A stretch of DNA of 64,000 nucleotides from UBA3537 sp045561735 (GCA_045561735.1 JBJKXC010000017.1:1-64000); one strand, 5' to 3'. Shown: positions 44,282 to 53,975, counted from the stretch's first letter. The notes: generated by a model not told the origin, from the letters alone. Numbers and translations are program-made.

Positions 44282-44607
44282 TCATCTACAATGAGACCAT
44301 CAACATTGACGATGCCATTCATCAAGAATGGCGGGAATGGATGCAAGAATACATCCCTCAGGTTTTGGCCACGGGCTTATTTTCCAAGTTGGTATTTTCC
44401 AAAGTTTTAATCACTGAGGAAATGGGTGGTACAACCTATTCTCTTCAATACTACGCTTATTCCAAAACCGCCCTTGAAGCCTACCATGAGCAGTATGTCC
44501 AAAAAATCCAGTCCGAAGGCATGAAACGCTTTGGGAACAAAATGCTTGCATTCCGAACTGAGCTTGAATTTATTGATGAGTTTAAAGTAAGCAACAATGG
44601 CTGTTAA
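44278..44607 (+). CDS. DUF4286 family protein
   Basis: A 109-residue cytoplasmic protein beginning MIIYNETINIDDAIHQEWREWM, the DUF4286 pattern. It has a ferredoxin-like alpha/beta composition. Its start overlaps the TPR-gene stop (ATGA) and its end overlaps the rsmA start by 11 bases, a conserved arrangement in Flavobacteriia. No function is known. Confidence 0.85.
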   Translation: MIIYNETINIDDAIHQEWREWMQEYIPQVLATGLFSKLVFSKVLITEEMGGTTYSLQYYAYSKTALEAYHEQYVQKIQSEGMKRFGNKMLAFRTELEFIDEFKVSNNGC

Positions 44608-45379
44608 ACCAAAAAAACATTTCGGGCAACACTTTTTGAAAGAGGCTTCTGTCGCAAAAAAAATTGCGGATACTCTATCGCTGAAAGGTTATGATAAGGT
44701 CTTAGAGATTGGCCCAGGAATGGGGGTGTTAACTGCTTATCTCTTAGAAAAACCCGTTACCACCTATGCCATTGAAATCGATTCTGAATCCATTGCCTAT
44801 TTGCAGGCCCATTTCCTTGAATTGTCCAACCGTATTATTAAAGCCGATGTTTTAAAATATGATTTTTCCAAAACTTTTGGTAAAGATTCTTTTGCCATCA
44901 TTGGAAATTTCCCATATAACATTTCGACTCAAATTGTTTTTAAAATGCTTGAAAACAGGCATCAAATTCCAGAATTTTCAGGCATGTTTCAAAAGGAAGT
45001 TGCTCAGCGAATCTGTATCAGTGAAGGGACAAAATCCTATGGAATTTTATCGGTTTTGGTTCAAGCCTTTTACAATGCAAAGTATTTATTTACAGTCCCT
45101 CCGACGGTTTTTAACCCACCTCCAAAAGTAGATTCAGGTGTACTGCGTCTGACGCGAAAAAATGATTTTAGCTTGCCTTGCTCAGAAAAACTCTTTTTTA
45201 AAGTGGTTAAAAGCGCCTTTCAACAACGGCGTAAAACCTTGCGAAATAGCTTAAAAACCTTCAATTTGTCGGATAATTTAAATGCAAATACTATCTTTGG
45301 CAAACGCCCTGAGCAGTTATCGGTAGTGGCTTTTATTGAACTCGCTTCGGCCATAGAAAACGATCAAAAAAAAGTGTAA
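44597..45379 (+). CDS. rsmA: 16S rRNA (adenine1518/1519-N6) dimethyltransferase
   Basis: A 260-residue RsmA/KsgA. KPKKHFGQHFL opens the protein, LEIGPGMGVLT is the SAM-binding motif I and IIGNFPYNIST is the catalytic NxPY motif. The C-terminal helical domain has QQRRKTLRNSLK. It dimethylates two adenines in helix 45 of 16S rRNA late in 30S assembly. Two bases separate it from mgtE. Confidence 0.96.
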   Translation: MAVKPKKHFGQHFLKEASVAKKIADTLSLKGYDKVLEIGPGMGVLTAYLLEKPVTTYAIEIDSESIAYLQAHFLELSNRIIKADVLKYDFSKTFGKDSFAIIGNFPYNISTQIVFKMLENRHQIPEFSGMFQKEVAQRICISEGTKSYGILSVLVQAFYNAKYLFTVPPTVFNPPPKVDSGVLRLTRKNDFSLPCSEKLFFKVVKSAFQQRRKTLRNSLKTFNLSDNLNANTIFGKRPEQLSVVAFIELASAIENDQKKV

Positions 45380-45381
45380 TA

Positions 45382-46752
45382 GTGGAAACGCCTAAGGAAC
45401 ATATCACATTTGAATTCTCAGCGGCTTTGTTGGAGACAGTTGAATCGGGCATCAAAAATAAAAATGATGCTGCCCTTCAAAAGCAACTCAATGCATTGCA
45501 CTATGCAGATATTGCCGAGATTCTAGATGAGCTTAATTTAGACCAAGCGACCTATATCATCAAACTTTTAGATAGTGAAAAAACCTCCGATGTTTTATCC
45601 GAATTGGAAGAAGACCTCCGAGAAAAGGTTTTACAAAACTTATCTGTCAAAGAAATAGCGGAAGAGGTTAAAGAGCTGGATACAGATGATGCTGTCGATT
45701 TGATTTCTGAGTTACCCCCGGATCGAAAGCAAAAGGTAATTGCTCAGATAGACGATAAAGAACTGGTGGCAGACATCAACGAATTGTTAGAGTACGATGA
45801 AAATTCTGCTGGCGGTTTGATGGCCAAGGAGTTGGTTAAAGTTTATGAAACATGGACCGTTGCCGGTTGCCTCAGAAAAATTAGAACCCAAGCCGAAAAT
45901 GTCAAACGCGTACATTCAATATACGTCGTGGACAAAGCGGATAAATTAATTGGTCGCCTTTCTTTAAAAGATCTTTTGATTGCCAAAAATGAAACTAAAA
46001 TTAGTGCCATTTACATTCCAAAAGTAGATGCTGTTCATGTTAACGATGACGATGAAGATGTGGCCAGGCTCATGGCAAAATACGACTTAGAAGCCGTTCC
46101 TGTCGTAGACGATGAAAAAACATTACTAGGCCGTATTACCATTGATGATATTGTGGATGTCATCATTGAAGAAGCTGAAAAAGATTACCAATTGGCAGCA
46201 GGTATTACGCAAGACGTCGATGCTGAGGACAGTATTTTTGCACTTACCAGAGCCCGATTACCCTGGTTATTTTTAGGCCTTATTGGTGGTGTTAGTGCTG
46301 CTATTATCATGGGGACATTTGACACCATTATTGAAGATTTTCCTCTTATTCTATTATTTACGCCGCTTATTGCAGCCATGGCCGGGAATGTAGGGGTTCA
46401 ATCCAGCGCCATCATTGTTCAGGGATTGGCCAATGACGACATCAAAGGCAGCATCAATAGCCGTTTGATCAAAGAAATGCTTTTGGCTACGCTAAACGGC
46501 ATTATATTGGCAGTGTTTTTATTCGGCTTCATGTGGTTCTGGCAACAAGACTTCCAAACGGCTTTGGCTGTCTCTGTTTCGCTAGTAGCAGTGATCATTG
46601 TAGCTGGGATTGTGGGGACATTTATTCCTTTATTTTTACACAAAAGAGGTATCGACCCTGCCATTGCCACAGGGCCATTTATTACCACTTCCAACGATAT
46701 TTTTGGGATTTTAATTTATTTCATCATCGCCAAGTTCATTTTAAATATTTGA
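45382..46752 (+). CDS. mgtE: Magnesium transporter MgtE
   Basis: A 456-residue MgtE with a GTG start placed two bases after the rsmA stop. Order: MgtE N-domain (about 15-125, acidic helices), two CBS domains (about 130-260, ENSAGGLMAKELVKV, DLEAVPVVDDEKTLLGRITIDD), a plug helix and five membrane helices (about 285-455) with PLIAAMAGNVGVQSSAIIVQ, the ion-path signature. It admits magnesium across the inner membrane, gated by magnesium bound to the cytosolic domains. The N-domain lacks nothing obvious. It sits one base ahead of the dehydrogenase gene. Confidence 0.95.
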   Translation: METPKEHITFEFSAALLETVESGIKNKNDAALQKQLNALHYADIAEILDELNLDQATYIIKLLDSEKTSDVLSELEEDLREKVLQNLSVKEIAEEVKELDTDDAVDLISELPPDRKQKVIAQIDDKELVADINELLEYDENSAGGLMAKELVKVYETWTVAGCLRKIRTQAENVKRVHSIYVVDKADKLIGRLSLKDLLIAKNETKISAIYIPKVDAVHVNDDDEDVARLMAKYDLEAVPVVDDEKTLLGRITIDDIVDVIIEEAEKDYQLAAGITQDVDAEDSIFALTRARLPWLFLGLIGGVSAAIIMGTFDTIIEDFPLILLFTPLIAAMAGNVGVQSSAIIVQGLANDDIKGSINSRLIKEMLLATLNGIILAVFLFGFMWFWQQDFQTALAVSVSLVAVIIVAGIVGTFIPLFLHKRGIDPAIATGPFITTSNDIFGILIYFIIAKFILNI

Positions 46753-46753
46753 G

Positions 46754-47692
46754 ATGAACATTCTTCATGTGGATACCAACCATCCGTTGCTAATAGAACA
46801 ACTAGAAGCCCTTGGGCACCACAATATTGTTGATATTTCAAGTTCTAAAACTGAAATTACTGCTGTAATTTCTAAATATGATGGCCTTGTCATCCGCAGT
46901 CGTTTTCCCATTGATAAAATATTTTTAGACCAAGCCAAAAATTTAAAATTTATTGCTCGGGTAGGAGCAGGTTTGGAAAATATTGATGTGGGTTATGCCC
47001 ATCAAAAAGACATTCATTTAATTGTAGCACCTGAAGGTAATTCAAATGCCGTGGGCGAGCATGCACTGGGAATGTTGTTGGCCTTGTTTAATAAACTGAA
47101 CCAGGCCAACCAAGATGTCCGATGCGGTTTGTGGCCAAGAGAGGCCAACAGAGGTGTGGAACTGGATGGTAAAACCGTTGGAATTATTGGTTATGGTCAT
47201 ATGGGCAGAGCCTTTGCTAAAAAGCTCAAAGGCTTTGAAGTTGAGCTTTTATGCTATGATATCAAACCTAATGTTGGGGACGAAAATGCCATCCAAGTAT
47301 CTTTGGAAACTCTTCAAAAGCATGCAGAGGTTTTGAGTTTGCATACCCCCGAAACACCACTTACAAAACAAATGGTCAATCGTCAATTTATCGACAAATT
47401 CACCAAGCCCTTTTGGCTTCTCAATACCGCACGTGGTAGCAGTGTGGTCACTAAAGATTTGCTATTGGCATTGGAGTCTGGGCAAATTTTAGGCGCTGGA
47501 TTGGATGTGTTGGAGTATGAAAAAAGCTCGTTTGAAGCCTTTTTTGTAGAGAGCAAAATTCCCGATACCTTTAAAAAGTTGATACAGTCTGAAAAGGTTT
47601 TGCTTTCACCGCATGTGGCTGGATGGAGCAAGGAAAGCCATAGAAAATTAGCCCAAACCATTTTGGATAAAATTCAGGCTATTTTTCATTAG
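46754..47692 (+). CDS. D-2-hydroxyacid dehydrogenase (phosphoglycerate dehydrogenase-like)
   Basis: A 312-residue NAD-dependent dehydrogenase without an ACT domain. GIIGYGHMGRAFAKKL is the dinucleotide-binding GxGxxG, LLNTARGSSVV carries the catalytic Arg, LDVLEYEKSSF the Glu, and SPHVAGWS the His. It belongs to the SerA-like group; oxidation of 3-phosphoglycerate or reduction of an unknown 2-keto acid are both possible. It lies at the end of the TPR-DUF4286-rsmA-mgtE run and converges on the acyltransferase gene. Confidence 0.88.
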   Translation: MNILHVDTNHPLLIEQLEALGHHNIVDISSSKTEITAVISKYDGLVIRSRFPIDKIFLDQAKNLKFIARVGAGLENIDVGYAHQKDIHLIVAPEGNSNAVGEHALGMLLALFNKLNQANQDVRCGLWPREANRGVELDGKTVGIIGYGHMGRAFAKKLKGFEVELLCYDIKPNVGDENAIQVSLETLQKHAEVLSLHTPETPLTKQMVNRQFIDKFTKPFWLLNTARGSSVVTKDLLLALESGQILGAGLDVLEYEKSSFEAFFVESKIPDTFKKLIQSEKVLLSPHVAGWSKESHRKLAQTILDKIQAIFH

Positions 47693-47706
47693 AATACAGT
47701 TTTATT

Positions 47707-49521
47707 TTATATAGCTGCTTCTTTTTTAGTAGCATATTTTCGTTCCAATTCTGCTTGAAATTCTTCCATAACGGGCCGAACTGTACTTTCAGGAATGTCA
47801 GAAATACGTATGTAAATAAGACCGTCCACAACATTGTTAAACAATGGATCTACATTAAAAGCAATCAGTCGAGCATTTTGTTTGATGTATTTTTTCAGCA
47901 AGACCGGAATCCGTAAAGCCCCAGGTTCGATTTCATCAATAATTTTATCAAATTTATTTAAATCCGCGTCAGTGACATCAAATACAAAATCTTTATCAGC
48001 GTCTTTAAGCTTGACCTTAAATTCCTTTTTGGGATTAACATATTGTGCCATATATTGATCGTAGTAATGGGATTTCATAAACTCAATCATCAGCGATTTA
48101 GAAAAATTAGAAAAACGGTTGCTTATACTCACACCCCCAATGAGATATTTGTGATTGGGGTATTTTAAGGTCGTGTGAACAATTCCCTTCCACATTAGAA
48201 ACAGCGGCATCGGTTTTTGTTGGTATGCTTTAATTATAAAGGCTCGCCCCAATTCTATGGATTGTTTCATAATTTTATGAAATTCAGGTTCAAATCGAAA
48301 TAATTTCTGAAGGTAAAACCCTTTTATCCCAAGAGCTTTGTAGAGATCTTCTCCAAAACCCATGCGATAAGCACCTACTAAACATCTAGCAGCGCTGTCC
48401 CACAAAAACATGTGGCGGTAATTGTTGTCAAACGCATCTAAATCAATGGCGCGGTTACTTCCCTCACCAATGGCACGAAATGTAATTTCACGCAGCCGTC
48501 CAATTTCTATTAAAACATTGGGAATTAATAAGGCTGGTGCGAGAAAAACCTCATAGTTTTTACTCTCTAAAAGCCGGTGATTTTTGGCCCGTAAATTATC
48601 CACTTCTGAACACATAATTAGTGGATTGACTGCTGTGATTATTTTTTTCGGGGCCTTTTTTAGTTTGATGTTTTGGGCCAGTATTTTTAGCCGCTTTTGA
48701 TGTTCAAAAGTATTGGAAAGCATATATGTCTTTTGACGCAGAAAAGCCGTGTAAGAGGGTAAATCGTTAAATTGTTTCTGTTTTTTTACAGAAATAGGTC
48801 GCCCGATCCGAATCTTTATGATGCGTTGCTTTTGAGTTAACATTTCTGAAGGAAGCTTGGCAGTTCTTAGGTTATCACTCAATTTAGCTAAATGGTAAAA
48901 AAACGGACTGTTTTCTGCATGAAAATAGATGGGAACAATTGGTACTTCTGATTTTTTAGCCAATTTCATAACCGTTGCCTCCCAGGGCTTGTCTACTAAA
49001 AGTTTTCCGTCTCTCTGCGTAGAGACTTCGCCTGCTGGAAACATCCCCAGTGGGTTGCAATCTTTCAGGTGCTTAAGTGCGCTTCTAAAACCGCCTATGC
49101 TGGATTTAGCATACTTGTGGTTTTCAAATGGATTGACCGGAAAAATGTAAGGCGCAAGCGGTTTTACTTTGTGAAGTATGAAATTACCGATGATTTTATA
49201 ATCTGAACGTTGTTCCAATATAATTTTCAATAATAAAATTCCGTCAATTCCCCCAAGTGGGTGGTTGGAAACAGTGATGAATCCATTATTTTTTGGTATG
49301 CGTTCTAAGTCTTCTTTTGGGATTTCAAATTTGATTTTAAAATCTTTCAAAATCCCATTTACAAAGTCAAGTCCTGTACGTTGCTTATTGCGGTTGTATA
49401 TTTTATTTATTGTTGAAATATGAAGGAATTTCATCATCAACCATCCACAAAATGTTCCAATAAATCCAAAATTTTCAAGTCTAATGGCTTTTGCAACTTC
49501 TTTGGATGTTAGCAGACTCAT
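47707..49521 (-). CDS. Bifunctional OlsF-like acyltransferase (PlsC-like + GNAT fusion)
   Basis: A 604-residue fusion. The N-terminal half (about 70-290) is a lysophospholipid-acyltransferase domain; its catalytic motif is NHPLGGID (His87-Asp93), an HX5D spacing rather than the usual HX4D, with FPAGEVST and VPIYFHAENSP as later motifs. The C-terminal half (about 300-560) resembles the OlsB N-acyltransferase (ITFRAIGEGSNRAIDLDAFD, CLVGAYRMGFG, ELGRAFI). OlsF of Serratia and Flavobacterium johnsoniae makes ornithine lipids with this layout, the C-terminal part acylating the amino group first; glycine lipids are an alternative product. It is cytoplasmic or peripheral on the inner membrane. It overlaps the aspartate kinase stop by four bases. 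Confidence 0.85.
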   Translation of the reverse strand: MSLLTSKEVAKAIRLENFGFIGTFCGWLMMKFLHISTINKIYNRNKQRTGLDFVNGILKDFKIKFEIPKEDLERIPKNNGFITVSNHPLGGIDGILLLKIILEQRSDYKIIGNFILHKVKPLAPYIFPVNPFENHKYAKSSIGGFRSALKHLKDCNPLGMFPAGEVSTQRDGKLLVDKPWEATVMKLAKKSEVPIVPIYFHAENSPFFYHLAKLSDNLRTAKLPSEMLTQKQRIIKIRIGRPISVKKQKQFNDLPSYTAFLRQKTYMLSNTFEHQKRLKILAQNIKLKKAPKKIITAVNPLIMCSEVDNLRAKNHRLLESKNYEVFLAPALLIPNVLIEIGRLREITFRAIGEGSNRAIDLDAFDNNYRHMFLWDSAARCLVGAYRMGFGEDLYKALGIKGFYLQKLFRFEPEFHKIMKQSIELGRAFIIKAYQQKPMPLFLMWKGIVHTTLKYPNHKYLIGGVSISNRFSNFSKSLMIEFMKSHYYDQYMAQYVNPKKEFKVKLKDADKDFVFDVTDADLNKFDKIIDEIEPGALRIPVLLKKYIKQNARLIAFNVDPLFNNVVDGLIYIRISDIPESTVRPVMEEFQAELERKYATKKEAAI

Positions 49522-50780
49522 ATATTTGCGGGCTTGGTTACTATTTGAACGGTTTTTGGCGTAACTTGTTTTATTAAAACCGTTTTATTTTTTTCTATTT
49601 CGTCGATCGCTTCCGCAGTATGGTGTCGCAGGGTAAAAATATCCACTGTATTTTCAATAGAAACTTTGTATTTGGCTTTTAGTTGAAGTAATAGTGTCTC
49701 TAAATTATCAAAGTTATTTTCTATGCAGACAGTAAAACTAATTGCTGAATTTTGAATCAGATGCACTTTCATACTACAGCTATGTATGAGTTTGAAAATA
49801 TGACTGATATTTTCTTCAACGATATAAGAAAAATCTAACGATGAAATCGATATTAGGATTTGATTTTCTCTTAAAATGTAACAAGGAATATTTGGGGTTA
49901 GCTGTAATCCTTTTCCAACTTGCGTTCCTGCATGTTTAGGCTTCAAAAAAGACTTTACAAACAAGGGAATTTCCTTACGCTGCAGCGGTTGTAATGTTTT
50001 AGGATGAATAACCGATGCCCCGTAATAGGAAAGTTCAATGGCCTCTTCATAGGACAAACTTCTCAACAGGGTTGCATTATCAAAGTAACGAGGATCTGCA
50101 TTTAGAATTCCTGGAACATCTTTCCATACACAAACCTTTTTAGCATTTGTACAATAGGCAAAAATAGCAGCGCTGTAATCACTGCCCTCTCGGCCAAGTG
50201 TGGTTGTGAAATTATTCGCATCACTAGCGATAAACCCTTGTGTAACAAAACAGTTTTTAGAATTTAAAGCCTTTTTAATTTTTGCTTGTGTACTGTTCCA
50301 GTCTATTTTTGCATTTCGATAATTTCGATTAGTTTTGATTACTTCACGAGCATCCAGCCAGTTATTTTTTACCCCTTTGTGGTTGAGATAGTAACTTATA
50401 ATGGTTGTCGAGACCAACTCTCCATATCCGACGATTTGATCGTAAACAAAATTATAGTCAGGTGATTTATTAAGCTCAAAAAAGGCAGTAAGTTCCTGAA
50501 ATAATTTTGAAACTGTTTTAAAAACTAAATGGGTTTCATTTTCAAATAATTCCAATAGAATAGCATTGTGGTATTTTTGAATTTCTTGAATGCTACTTTG
50601 TAATTTGTGTTTTGAATGGTAATAATGGTCAATGACTTTCTCAAATGCATTAGTGGTTTTTCCCATGGCCGAAACAACAACAATTGTTTCAGTTGTTCCT
50701 GTGATTTTAAGAATTTTTTTAAGATTTTTAACACCTTGAGCATCTTTTACAGAAGCCCCTCCAAACTTTAAGATTTGCAT
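49518..50780 (-). CDS. Aspartate kinase
   Basis: A 420-residue monofunctional aspartokinase. It starts MQILKFGGASVKDAQGV (the KFGG[TA]SV signature), then TTLGREGSDYSAA (catalytic Arg/Glu/Asp) and VWKDVPGILNADPR (ATP site), and ends in two ACT-like domains. It phosphorylates aspartate to open Lys/Thr/Met synthesis; regulation by an end product is probable but its identity is not readable. It overlaps both neighbours (GNAT upstream by 13 bases, acyltransferase downstream by 4). Confidence 0.93.
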   Translation of the reverse strand: MQILKFGGASVKDAQGVKNLKKILKITGTTETIVVVSAMGKTTNAFEKVIDHYYHSKHKLQSSIQEIQKYHNAILLELFENETHLVFKTVSKLFQELTAFFELNKSPDYNFVYDQIVGYGELVSTTIISYYLNHKGVKNNWLDAREVIKTNRNYRNAKIDWNSTQAKIKKALNSKNCFVTQGFIASDANNFTTTLGREGSDYSAAIFAYCTNAKKVCVWKDVPGILNADPRYFDNATLLRSLSYEEAIELSYYGASVIHPKTLQPLQRKEIPLFVKSFLKPKHAGTQVGKGLQLTPNIPCYILRENQILISISSLDFSYIVEENISHIFKLIHSCSMKVHLIQNSAISFTVCIENNFDNLETLLLQLKAKYKVSIENTVDIFTLRHHTAEAIDEIEKNKTVLIKQVTPKTVQIVTKPANI

Positions 50781-51262
50781 GAATCCAATTTAGATAAATA
50801 ATTTTTTATACCATGTTCATCTAAGTGTACTACATCCCAATCGCGTTTTACATCCGCGCCTTTGGCTTTGTAAAAGTCAATGGCATTGTAATTCCAATCA
50901 AGGACCTCCCAACACACTCGCTTGACTGCTAAATTTGCGGCATGTAGTACCACTTTATCCAGCAAGGCTGAACCAATTCCTCTCCCACGCATATTTTTTG
51001 AAACGATCAAGTCTTCTAGATGTAACACCCGTCCTTTCCATGTAGAAAACCTTGTATATGTGAGGGCAATTCCTACAATTTTAGTATCCATTTCAGCAAC
51101 AAAACATAAAAAGTCTGGAGATTTACCAAATCCAGAGGCTTTTAAATCTTCCACAGTCACTTCTACCGCATCAGGTTCCTTTTCGAAAATAGCCAGTTCA
51201 ATAATCAGACTTAGTATCTGTTTAAGATCAATTTCTTTTGCTTCTCTTATGAGAAAATTCAT
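50768..51262 (-). CDS. GNAT-family N-acetyltransferase
   Basis: A 164-residue GNAT, resembling diamine/spermidine acetyltransferases and YncA-like enzymes. FLIREAKEIDLKQILSLI is the usual start; VSKNMRGRGIGSALLDKV is the acetyl-CoA-binding motif A, VKRVCWEVLDWNYNAIDFY motif B with the general-acid Tyr. The acceptor (polyamine, amino acid or protein) is unknown. It is the first gene of a coupled run with aspartate kinase and OlsF-like acyltransferase. Confidence 0.85.
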   Translation of the reverse strand: MNFLIREAKEIDLKQILSLIIELAIFEKEPDAVEVTVEDLKASGFGKSPDFLCFVAEMDTKIVGIALTYTRFSTWKGRVLHLEDLIVSKNMRGRGIGSALLDKVVLHAANLAVKRVCWEVLDWNYNAIDFYKAKGADVKRDWDVVHLDEHGIKNYLSKLDSCKS

Positions 51263-51341
51263 ACTTTTGTGTTCTTCCTCAAAGATACTTAAAACACTTT
51301 GATTTTTAGATCATAATTTTACAGGTCTCATTTGAAGATTG

Positions 51342-51349
51342 TAACTTTG
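51342..51349 (+). promoter_or_regulatory. Candidate -7 element for era
   Basis: TAACTTTG matches TAnnTTTG, ending 16 bases before the era ATG; TTTT at 51317-51320 is at a suitable distance for a weak -33 box. Confidence 0.45.
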
Positions 51350-51365
51350 TATAAATTTTTAAACT

Positions 51366-52244
51366 ATGCATAAAGCTGGCTTTGTCAATATTATTGGAAA
51401 TCCTAACGTGGGGAAATCAACCCTCATGAATGCATTTATTGGTGAAAAACTATCCATTATCACTTCCAAGGCCCAAACCACACGCCACCGGATTTTGGGT
51501 ATTGTCAACGGCGATGATTTTCAAATGGTTTTATCCGATACTCCAGGAATTATCAAGCCTGCTTATGAGTTGCAATCCTCTATGATGGATGCGGTTAATT
51601 CAGCTTTTGAAGATGCAGATCTTTTAATATACATGGTAGAAATTGGAGAAATAGAACTAAAAGATGCTGCTTTTTTTAAAAAAATAACTGACACCAAAAC
51701 TCCAGTTTTATTATTACTCAATAAAATTGATCAGTCTGACCAAGAAACGCTGGAAACCCAAGCTGGGCTCTGGCAATCTAAGGTTCCGAATGCCGAATTT
51801 TATCCAATTTCAGCATTGACAGGCTTCAACGTTAAAAATGTATTCAGTCGTCTTGTAGAATTGTTGCCAGCCTCTCCAGCCTATTTCCCAAAAGACCAAT
51901 TAACGGACAAGCCGGAACGGTTTTTTGTGAATGAAAAAATTAGGGAAAAAATACTAATGCATTACAAAAGAGAAATACCATACGCAGTTGAGGTGGATAC
52001 AGAAGAATTTTTTGAAGAAGAGAAAATCATACGAATGCGCTCTGTTATCATGGTCGAACGTGAAACGCAAAAAGGCATTCTCATAGGGCATAAAGGCAGT
52101 GCTTTGAAGCGTGTTGGTGTTGAATCTCGAAAAGATTTAGAACAATTTTTTGGTAAACAAGTCCATTTAGAACTTTATGTTAAAGTCAATAAAAATTGGC
52201 GTTCTAATCAGCAACAACTCAGACGTTTTGGCTACCAAAAGTAG
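51366..52244 (+). CDS. era: GTPase Era
   Basis: A 292-residue Era. G1 IIGNPNVGKST, G2 with TTRHRILG, G3 DTPGI, G4 LNKID, G5 PISALTG (about 1-175), then a KH domain (GHKGSALKRVGVESRKDLEQ, about 200-290) that binds the 3' end of 16S rRNA. It matures the 30S subunit in the cytoplasm or at the membrane. der follows 76 bases downstream, with its own promoter-like element. Confidence 0.97.
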   Translation: MHKAGFVNIIGNPNVGKSTLMNAFIGEKLSIITSKAQTTRHRILGIVNGDDFQMVLSDTPGIIKPAYELQSSMMDAVNSAFEDADLLIYMVEIGEIELKDAAFFKKITDTKTPVLLLLNKIDQSDQETLETQAGLWQSKVPNAEFYPISALTGFNVKNVFSRLVELLPASPAYFPKDQLTDKPERFFVNEKIREKILMHYKREIPYAVEVDTEEFFEEEKIIRMRSVIMVERETQKGILIGHKGSALKRVGVESRKDLEQFFGKQVHLELYVKVNKNWRSNQQQLRRFGYQK

Positions 52245-52293
52245 CTCACTCTATTTAAAACTGCAAATTCCTAACTCCCTGCCGGATATTTCC

Positions 52294-52301
52294 TACTTTT
52301 G
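52294..52301 (+). promoter_or_regulatory. Candidate -7 element for der
   Basis: TACTTTTG matches TAnnTTTG, ending 19 bases before the der ATG. No clear -33 box. Confidence 0.4.
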
Positions 52302-52320
52302 CAACTCTTAAAAACAATTT

Positions 52321-53625
52321 ATGGGAAACATCGTTGCCATTGTAGGACGCCCTAATGTCGGTAAATCCACATTTTTTAATCGTTTGATTCAAAGACGGGA
52401 AGCCATTGTTGATGCTGTAAGTGGGGTTACGAGAGACCGCCATTATGGAAAAAGTGACTGGAATGGGCGAGAGTTTTCAGTGATTGATACAGGTGGGTAT
52501 GTTCAAGGGAGCGATGACATTTTTGAAGCTGAAATTGACAAACAGGTTGAATTGGCCATTGACGAAGCAGATGCCATTGTATTTATGGTGGATGTTGAAA
52601 CAGGAGTAACCGGCATGGATGAAGATGTAGCTAAATTACTCCGCAAGGTAAAGAAGCCTGTTTTTTTAGTGGTCAATAAAGTTGATAATGCCAAACGCGC
52701 ACAAGATGCGGTTGAATTTTACAGTTTAGGTTTGGGGGATTATTTTACCATTGCCAGTATCAATGGTAGTGGAACCGGAGATTTGTTAGATGCCTTAGTG
52801 GAGGCACTTCCTGATGCATCTGAATTTGAGGATTCAGAACTTCCCCGCTTTGCGGTTGTGGGGCGACCTAATGCAGGAAAATCATCCTTTATCAATGCCT
52901 TGATAGGCGAGGAGCGCTACATTGTAACAGACATTGCGGGCACTACTAGAGATGCTATTGATACTAAATACAATCGTTTTGGATTTGAATTTAACCTGGT
53001 AGATACAGCAGGGATTCGTCGCAAATCTAAAGTTAAAGGGGATTTAGAATTTTATTCGGTTATGCGCAGTGTTCGTGCTATTGAAAATGCAGATGTCTGT
53101 ATGTTGGTGGTTGATGCCCAGCGCGGATTCGATGGTCAGGTCCAAAATATCTTTTGGTTAGCCCAACGTAACCATAAAGGCATCGTTATTTTGGTCAATA
53201 AATGGGATTTGGTAGAAAAAGAAACCAAGACCACTAAAGATTTTGAAACCTACATCAAAAAACAAATTGAACCGTTTACGGATGTCCCCATTGTATTTGT
53301 TTCTGCTTTGACAAAACAGCGTATTTTCAAGGCTATTGAAACCGCAGTAGGGGTTTATAAAAACCGCTCGAAACGTATCAAGACCAGTCAACTCAACGAA
53401 GATTTGTTGCCTATCATTCAAAACACACCGCCACCGGCACTTAAGGGGAAGTATGTCAAAATCAAATATATTATACAGTTGCCAACTCCGCAACCCCAAT
53501 TTGCTTTTTTTTGTAATCTACCACAGTATGTTAAAGAACCCTACAAGCGTTTTTTGGAAAATAAGCTGCGTTCGATGTATGATTTTTGCGGGGTTCCAGT
53601 GACCCTTTTTATGCGCAAGAAGTAG
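52321..53625 (+). CDS. der: GTPase Der (EngA)
   Basis: A 434-residue double GTPase. First G domain about 1-165 (VGRPNVGKST, DTGGY, VNKVD), second about 173-345 (VGRPNAGKSS, DTAGI, VNKWD), then a C-terminal KH-like domain (about 350-434). It acts in 50S ribosome assembly in the cytoplasm. It converges with the MerR-type gene 19 bases beyond its stop. Confidence 0.97.
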   Translation: MGNIVAIVGRPNVGKSTFFNRLIQRREAIVDAVSGVTRDRHYGKSDWNGREFSVIDTGGYVQGSDDIFEAEIDKQVELAIDEADAIVFMVDVETGVTGMDEDVAKLLRKVKKPVFLVVNKVDNAKRAQDAVEFYSLGLGDYFTIASINGSGTGDLLDALVEALPDASEFEDSELPRFAVVGRPNAGKSSFINALIGEERYIVTDIAGTTRDAIDTKYNRFGFEFNLVDTAGIRRKSKVKGDLEFYSVMRSVRAIENADVCMLVVDAQRGFDGQVQNIFWLAQRNHKGIVILVNKWDLVEKETKTTKDFETYIKKQIEPFTDVPIVFVSALTKQRIFKAIETAVGVYKNRSKRIKTSQLNEDLLPIIQNTPPPALKGKYVKIKYIIQLPTPQPQFAFFCNLPQYVKEPYKRFLENKLRSMYDFCGVPVTLFMRKK

Positions 53626-53644
53626 GGATTAAACTTCCTCTGAA

Positions 53645-53974
53645 TCAAATTTCAGATTTAATTTTCATAAGCTGATGTTTTACAGATTCCAGCTTCGTTA
53701 TAATTTCAAAATTAGTTAAGGTTTTTCTTTTTTTAGACTTGAGATAAGTCTTGGCGCCTTCCAGCGTGTAGCCCTCTTCCTTAACCAGCCTAAAAATTAT
53801 TTTTAAATTTTTTATATCCTCTGGTGTGAACCTACGGTTCCCCTTAGCATTTTTTTTTGGTTTTAAAATGTCAAATTCTCCATCCCAAAAGCGAATTAGA
53901 GAATTTTTAACTTTAAAAGCTTTGGCGACCTCACCAATGCTGTAATATAATTTTTTGGGTAGATCGACGTGCAT
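53645..53974 (-). CDS. MerR-family transcriptional regulator
   Basis: A 109-residue protein. KKLYYSIGEVAKAFKVKNSLIRFWDGEF gives the MerR winged helix (broken here as YYSIGEVAKAF, SLIRFWDGEF) with LKPKKNAKGNRRFTPEDI forming the wing; a short helix follows and no effector domain is present. It is the small MerR type found next to an M23 peptidase gene in most Flavobacteriia, one base downstream of it here. Its targets are unknown. Confidence 0.9.
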   Translation of the reverse strand: MHVDLPKKLYYSIGEVAKAFKVKNSLIRFWDGEFDILKPKKNAKGNRRFTPEDIKNLKIIFRLVKEEGYTLEGAKTYLKSKKRKTLTNFEIITKLESVKHQLMKIKSEI

Positions 53975-53975
53975 A

